Assembly: GCA_964548275.1 (NCBI GenBank)
Contig: CAZJQI010000003.1
Coordinates: 62,001-126,000 of the forward strand
Direction of reading: 5' to 3'
Source of the DNA: JAUVUV01 sp964548275
Lineage (GTDB): Bacteria; Gemmatimonadota; Glassbacteria; GWA2-58-10
DNA length: 64,000 nt
The stretch's first letter is position 1. Each line of letters opens with the position of its first letter. The translations under genes were made by a program, and so were the position numbers. The notes beneath the pieces are model-generated. The model ran no database searches. It saw only the letters and a program-made list of their open reading frames with translations, and was not told the DNA's origin. Shown one piece after another: positions 61,263-64,000 of the stretch.

Positions 61263-63218
61263 TCCGGGTCCGCTGAGACTGTATGGTTTGCTGGCCCGGG
61301 GATCGAGTTCCACCCGGTACTTTCCGCCATCAAGGGTGAGAGAAACAGTCTCCCCGCTTGATTCGATCAGTTCGGCTTGCGGGCGGCGTTTCTCGCCTGA
61401 TCCAGGGTCCGGGAGGTAGATTGCGGTAAGAAAAGTAGTGGCTTTCTGCTCCGGCGCTCCCACTTCCAATCGCCAGGCGACCCCGAACTGGTCGTTATAG
61501 GGATCAGGCCCTGTCCAGTCTTTGCCGCCGTAGGTGAACGTTTTACCCGGCCCACCGGCTACTTTGAGCTCCGCCCCCTCCGGCAGCAGGCTGAACACTG
61601 CCACCGGCGATCCTTCATCAGGAACAGTTTCTGCCACCCCATTTCCGGCAACTATCCGGTCCGGTGTATGAAAAATGAGAGTTTTCGACAAATCGGCGCT
61701 GCCCGCCACCACATAATCGGATAACACAATCCAGTCCGGCTTGATAAAGAGCAGTTGCCTGCACCAGCGCTCTACCTTGTCCGGGTTGTAAGCGCCGGCG
61801 GCCTCGCCTGTGAGAAAATCGTGGGAGATGTCGGTCAGAAAAGCGGTAACCTTCCCTGTATCGCGCATTTTGCGCTGGGCGCGCCATTCGGCCAGGTTGG
61901 CCGGCTTAAGTGTCCAGTTCTGGATAATCTGTCCGCCGTCATTGGCAGGCACCGGGACATCATTGGGACCTAAGAATCGCTCGTTGGCGTCGGTGACCAG
62001 AATACAATTATGGCTGATACTGCGGATACGCCAGTTGACATAATGCTCATCCACGTTTCCGTCATAGACTCCCGGTTCGATCACCAGGGGCCTGCCGCGC
62101 CAGGCGGTGAAAGAGCCCTGAGCAGCATGCTGGTGGTAGGTGTACCACGGGCCGCAGTGGAAATGCACGAATGTGGCGTCTTCGCGCCACGAGCTTCTCA
62201 TCAGGGCCAGTCCCACACCTGGAATCAGGCGCGAGCTAGGAAGTTTCTCAGGCGGGAGATTTTTCACCCCCGGGTCGGAAAAAAGAATCTCCCAGTAGGC
62301 GGGAATTTTCAGGGTGTCGGCAAAAGTGTCGATCCACCAGCTGGCCAGCCCGGAACCCAGTTCACCCTCAAGGAATGTCATCATCTGTCGGTCGTGGGGC
62401 ATCACGAACGGCCAGTCGTTGTCTTCATAACCCAGCACGAAACTGCCATCCGGGCCGGTACCGTAGAGCAGCCACAGCACTTTATCAAGCCAGTAATTGC
62501 TCCTGCTGATATGGTCGCCCAAACCTGCCGAGCGCCAGGCCAGCAGGAACTGAATAGCATATAAAGCGCCATGGCGGTCGTAGTCATAGCCCTCGGGCCA
62601 GCCCCCGCCGTAAGCGGCCCGTCCTGCCATGTCGTCCACCCGGCAATTGTCACCGAGAATCTCCAGAAACTCCCGCAGCTCTTTCTCTACCGATGGCAGA
62701 AGTTTCTCCGCCCTTGGATCGTCACCCCAGGCGGCAAGCATGGCAAATCCCTGGCCCATGTGCCTGTTGCGGCAATAGTTGTGGTAAACCGTAGGGATCC
62801 TGTAGCGTTTGTTCAACTCCTCGCAGGAGTCCATTAGTCTGGCAGCGAACTCCTTTCTTTCCAACTCGCTCAGTGCGCTGTAAGCCCAGTCGAAAGCCAG
62901 GCTGCGCTCAACGACCCGGTCACTCCGGTTCATGGTTTCGCCGAGAGCCTTCCGCACCCGTGAAATCCGTGTTGTATCTCCGGTGAGCAGGTAAACCAGC
63001 GCTATCTCGTGAGGGGCGTTAGAATCCTGGAGCTGCTTCCAGGCCTCTGAATATTCCGGCCTGGTGAGTCTCCGGCGTAACTGCTCCACGCCCGGCACTT
63101 TGCCCTTTCCCGCTGCTGTGACATACAAACGCGGATGCTCACCGAGTTCCAGGGCCGAGGCAGGCAGAGCCAGCCAAAGAAAGGCTGCTGCAGATAAAAA
63201 AAACTTTCTGAATACCAT
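61194..63218 (-). CDS. Secreted heparinase II/III-family lyase, frameshifted near the C-terminus
   Basis: A 674-residue exported protein with a signal peptide (about 1-22, ending PASALE). The toroid domain has TVYHNYCRNRHMGQGFAMLA with the Asn/His pair, and the beta-sandwich has WYTYHQHAAQGSFTAWRGRP and the downstream SISHNCILV, as in heparinase II/III enzymes. It differs from the lipoprotein heparinase at 50529 in lacking a lipobox and in length, so the two may act in different places or on different linkages. The last 20 codons are out of frame with a regulatory-like domain that continues to 61036, so the native protein was probably about 730 residues. Confidence 0.82.
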   Translation of the reverse strand: MVFRKFFLSAAAFLWLALPASALELGEHPRLYVTAAGKGKVPGVEQLRRRLTRPEYSEAWKQLQDSNAPHEIALVYLLTGDTTRISRVRKALGETMNRSDRVVERSLAFDWAYSALSELERKEFAARLMDSCEELNKRYRIPTVYHNYCRNRHMGQGFAMLAAWGDDPRAEKLLPSVEKELREFLEILGDNCRVDDMAGRAAYGGGWPEGYDYDRHGALYAIQFLLAWRSAGLGDHISRSNYWLDKVLWLLYGTGPDGSFVLGYEDNDWPFVMPHDRQMMTFLEGELGSGLASWWIDTFADTLKIPAYWEILFSDPGVKNLPPEKLPSSRLIPGVGLALMRSSWREDATFVHFHCGPWYTYHQHAAQGSFTAWRGRPLVIEPGVYDGNVDEHYVNWRIRSISHNCILVTDANERFLGPNDVPVPANDGGQIIQNWTLKPANLAEWRAQRKMRDTGKVTAFLTDISHDFLTGEAAGAYNPDKVERWCRQLLFIKPDWIVLSDYVVAGSADLSKTLIFHTPDRIVAGNGVAETVPDEGSPVAVFSLLPEGAELKVAGGPGKTFTYGGKDWTGPDPYNDQFGVAWRLEVGAPEQKATTFLTAIYLPDPGSGEKRRPQAELIESSGETVSLTLDGGKYRVELDPRASKPYSLSGPGKPTLSPEPYLKTACRLKAHLST

Positions 63219-63240
63219 TTTCTCAAAACTCTCCTTATCT

Positions 63241-63783
63241 TTAGAAAATAATGTTACCAGAACCGAGAATCATCGCCGCGTTGCTTCTTTGCAGCACGAC
63301 TTCATGTGATCTATCCCCTCCGCCAATCTTCACCGGATGGGACCAGACAAACCGCTCGTCCTCCATGACCAATGGTTCCGAAGTGATTACCCAGTAATGC
63401 CCGGGGGGAATGTCCTGAAAAGTGAAGTTTCCGGTGCGGTCGATTACTCCCTGCGAGACCTGGTGGCTGGCAAGCGCCTGGTTGAATTCACTCAATAGTT
63501 CATCCTGGCTGGTGTATACCCTTTCGAACTTGATCAGGCCGTAGACAATGTTCGGATCTTCATCGACCAGTGCCAGGGGAATTGTTTGCGAATAATAAGC
63601 AGAGAGTTTCGCCAGTTCCAGACGGACAATCAGATCGTTCGTGGATGGAGCGGTTTTAAGGCATGAGCAAAACAGGGCCAGGATTAATATCAAAACGCCA
63701 ATAGAGCTGTTTCTCCAGAGTACCGGATACTCGGATTGGGAGTCATGTTTATCCACTCCTGAGTTCGCAGATCGCAGATTCAT
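63241..63783 (-). CDS. Lipoprotein with carboxypeptidase regulatory-like domain
   Basis: A 180-residue protein with an N-terminal hydrophobic segment (about 28-40, IGVLILILALFC) ending at LFCSCLK, a likely lipobox. The C-terminal half reads SQGVIDRTGNFTFQDIPPGH then YWVITSE, a carboxypeptidase regulatory-like beta-sandwich also present in the broken end of the adjacent heparinase. The frame is open up to 63942; the ATG at 63783 is preferred because the lipoprotein signal is then near the N-terminus, although its ribosome site is weak. It lies 22 bp upstream of the heparinase. A structural or binding role at the membrane is likely. Confidence 0.6.
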   Translation of the reverse strand: MNLRSANSGVDKHDSQSEYPVLWRNSSIGVLILILALFCSCLKTAPSTNDLIVRLELAKLSAYYSQTIPLALVDEDPNIVYGLIKFERVYTSQDELLSEFNQALASHQVSQGVIDRTGNFTFQDIPPGHYWVITSEPLVMEDERFVWSHPVKIGGGDRSHEVVLQRSNAAMILGSGNIIF

Positions 63784-64000
63784 AATAAACTCAGTTGGGG
63801 CTGTCCATTTCTCAGGGATTTTTACACAGTCACCAGTTGGTGATTTTCCAGCCGGCTGAAAAGTGCCAAAGATGCGGTAGTTCCCGAATAATAAATCTGA
63901 AAATAATCTATCAGGACTGTTTATCAAATAGTATTTTTCCATCGGAACAAATATTTTAGTGTATGGTCAACCCTGATGGCAAGATTATATTCTCTTCAAA

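Overview
The window is chromosomal DNA from an uncultured, probably Gram-negative bacterium. It has moderately high GC, beta-barrel and lipoprotein export signals, abundant heparinase-like and orphan-family secreted enzymes, a dockerin-like protein, a two-subunit 2-oxoacid:ferredoxin oxidoreductase and GH57 glycogen enzymes. This mix suggests an FCB-group or candidate-phylum organism. There is no rRNA or other marker gene here, so the taxonomy is inference. No rRNA, tRNA, CRISPR array or intact insertion sequence was found.

Layout. 1-4.1 kb: the late-gene edge of a Mu-like prophage on the minus strand (endolysin, holin-like, XhlA-like, small and large terminase, and a DUF935 portal that runs off the left end). 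4.7-9.7 kb: a minus-strand group of threonine synthase, a PTS EIIA of the Ntr/fructose type, a PII-like protein and two CPA2 cation/proton antiporters. 10.6-19.6 kb: a plus-strand glycogen module (GH57 glucanotransferase, a galT reduced to 63 codons by an internal deletion, GH57 branching enzyme, a multi-PAS histidine kinase with a lone receiver, GlgC). 20-34.3 kb: housekeeping and mixed genes (sodium:solute symporter, AGE-family epimerase, KorAB followed by a receiver-PAS-GGDEF protein, class III-type sirtuin, site-2-protease-like M50 peptidase, NamZ/DUF1343, a secreted alpha/alpha-barrel protein, MarC).

34.3-41.5 kb is repeat-rich. It has six copies of a roughly 28-bp palindrome and two inverted copies of a composite structured element whose flanking blocks are conserved while the central hairpin stem differs completely in sequence but still pairs. 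Each copy lies upstream of, and in the same orientation as, a large secreted-protein gene (DUF5107-TPR protein; TIM-barrel lipoprotein).

39.2-63.8 kb is a minus-strand cluster of about 14 mostly exported genes that looks like a glycan-catabolism locus without SusC/SusD. It holds two tandem TIM-barrel/CBM-like paralogues, a Tat-exported propeller-like protein, DUF4832, GH42-like and DUF2264 proteins, two heparinase II/III-family enzymes, a second sodium:solute symporter, an amidohydrolase, a Gfo/Idh/MocA oxidoreductase, an SGNH esterase and a dockerin-propeller protein. The likely flow is extracellular or periplasmic lyase and hydrolase attack, de-esterification, symport of small products and oxidoreductase processing inside. 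The substrate cannot be read from the sequence; uronic-acid-containing glycans are the simplest guess. One heparinase gene has a frameshift that cuts off its C-terminal carboxypeptidase-regulatory-like domain.
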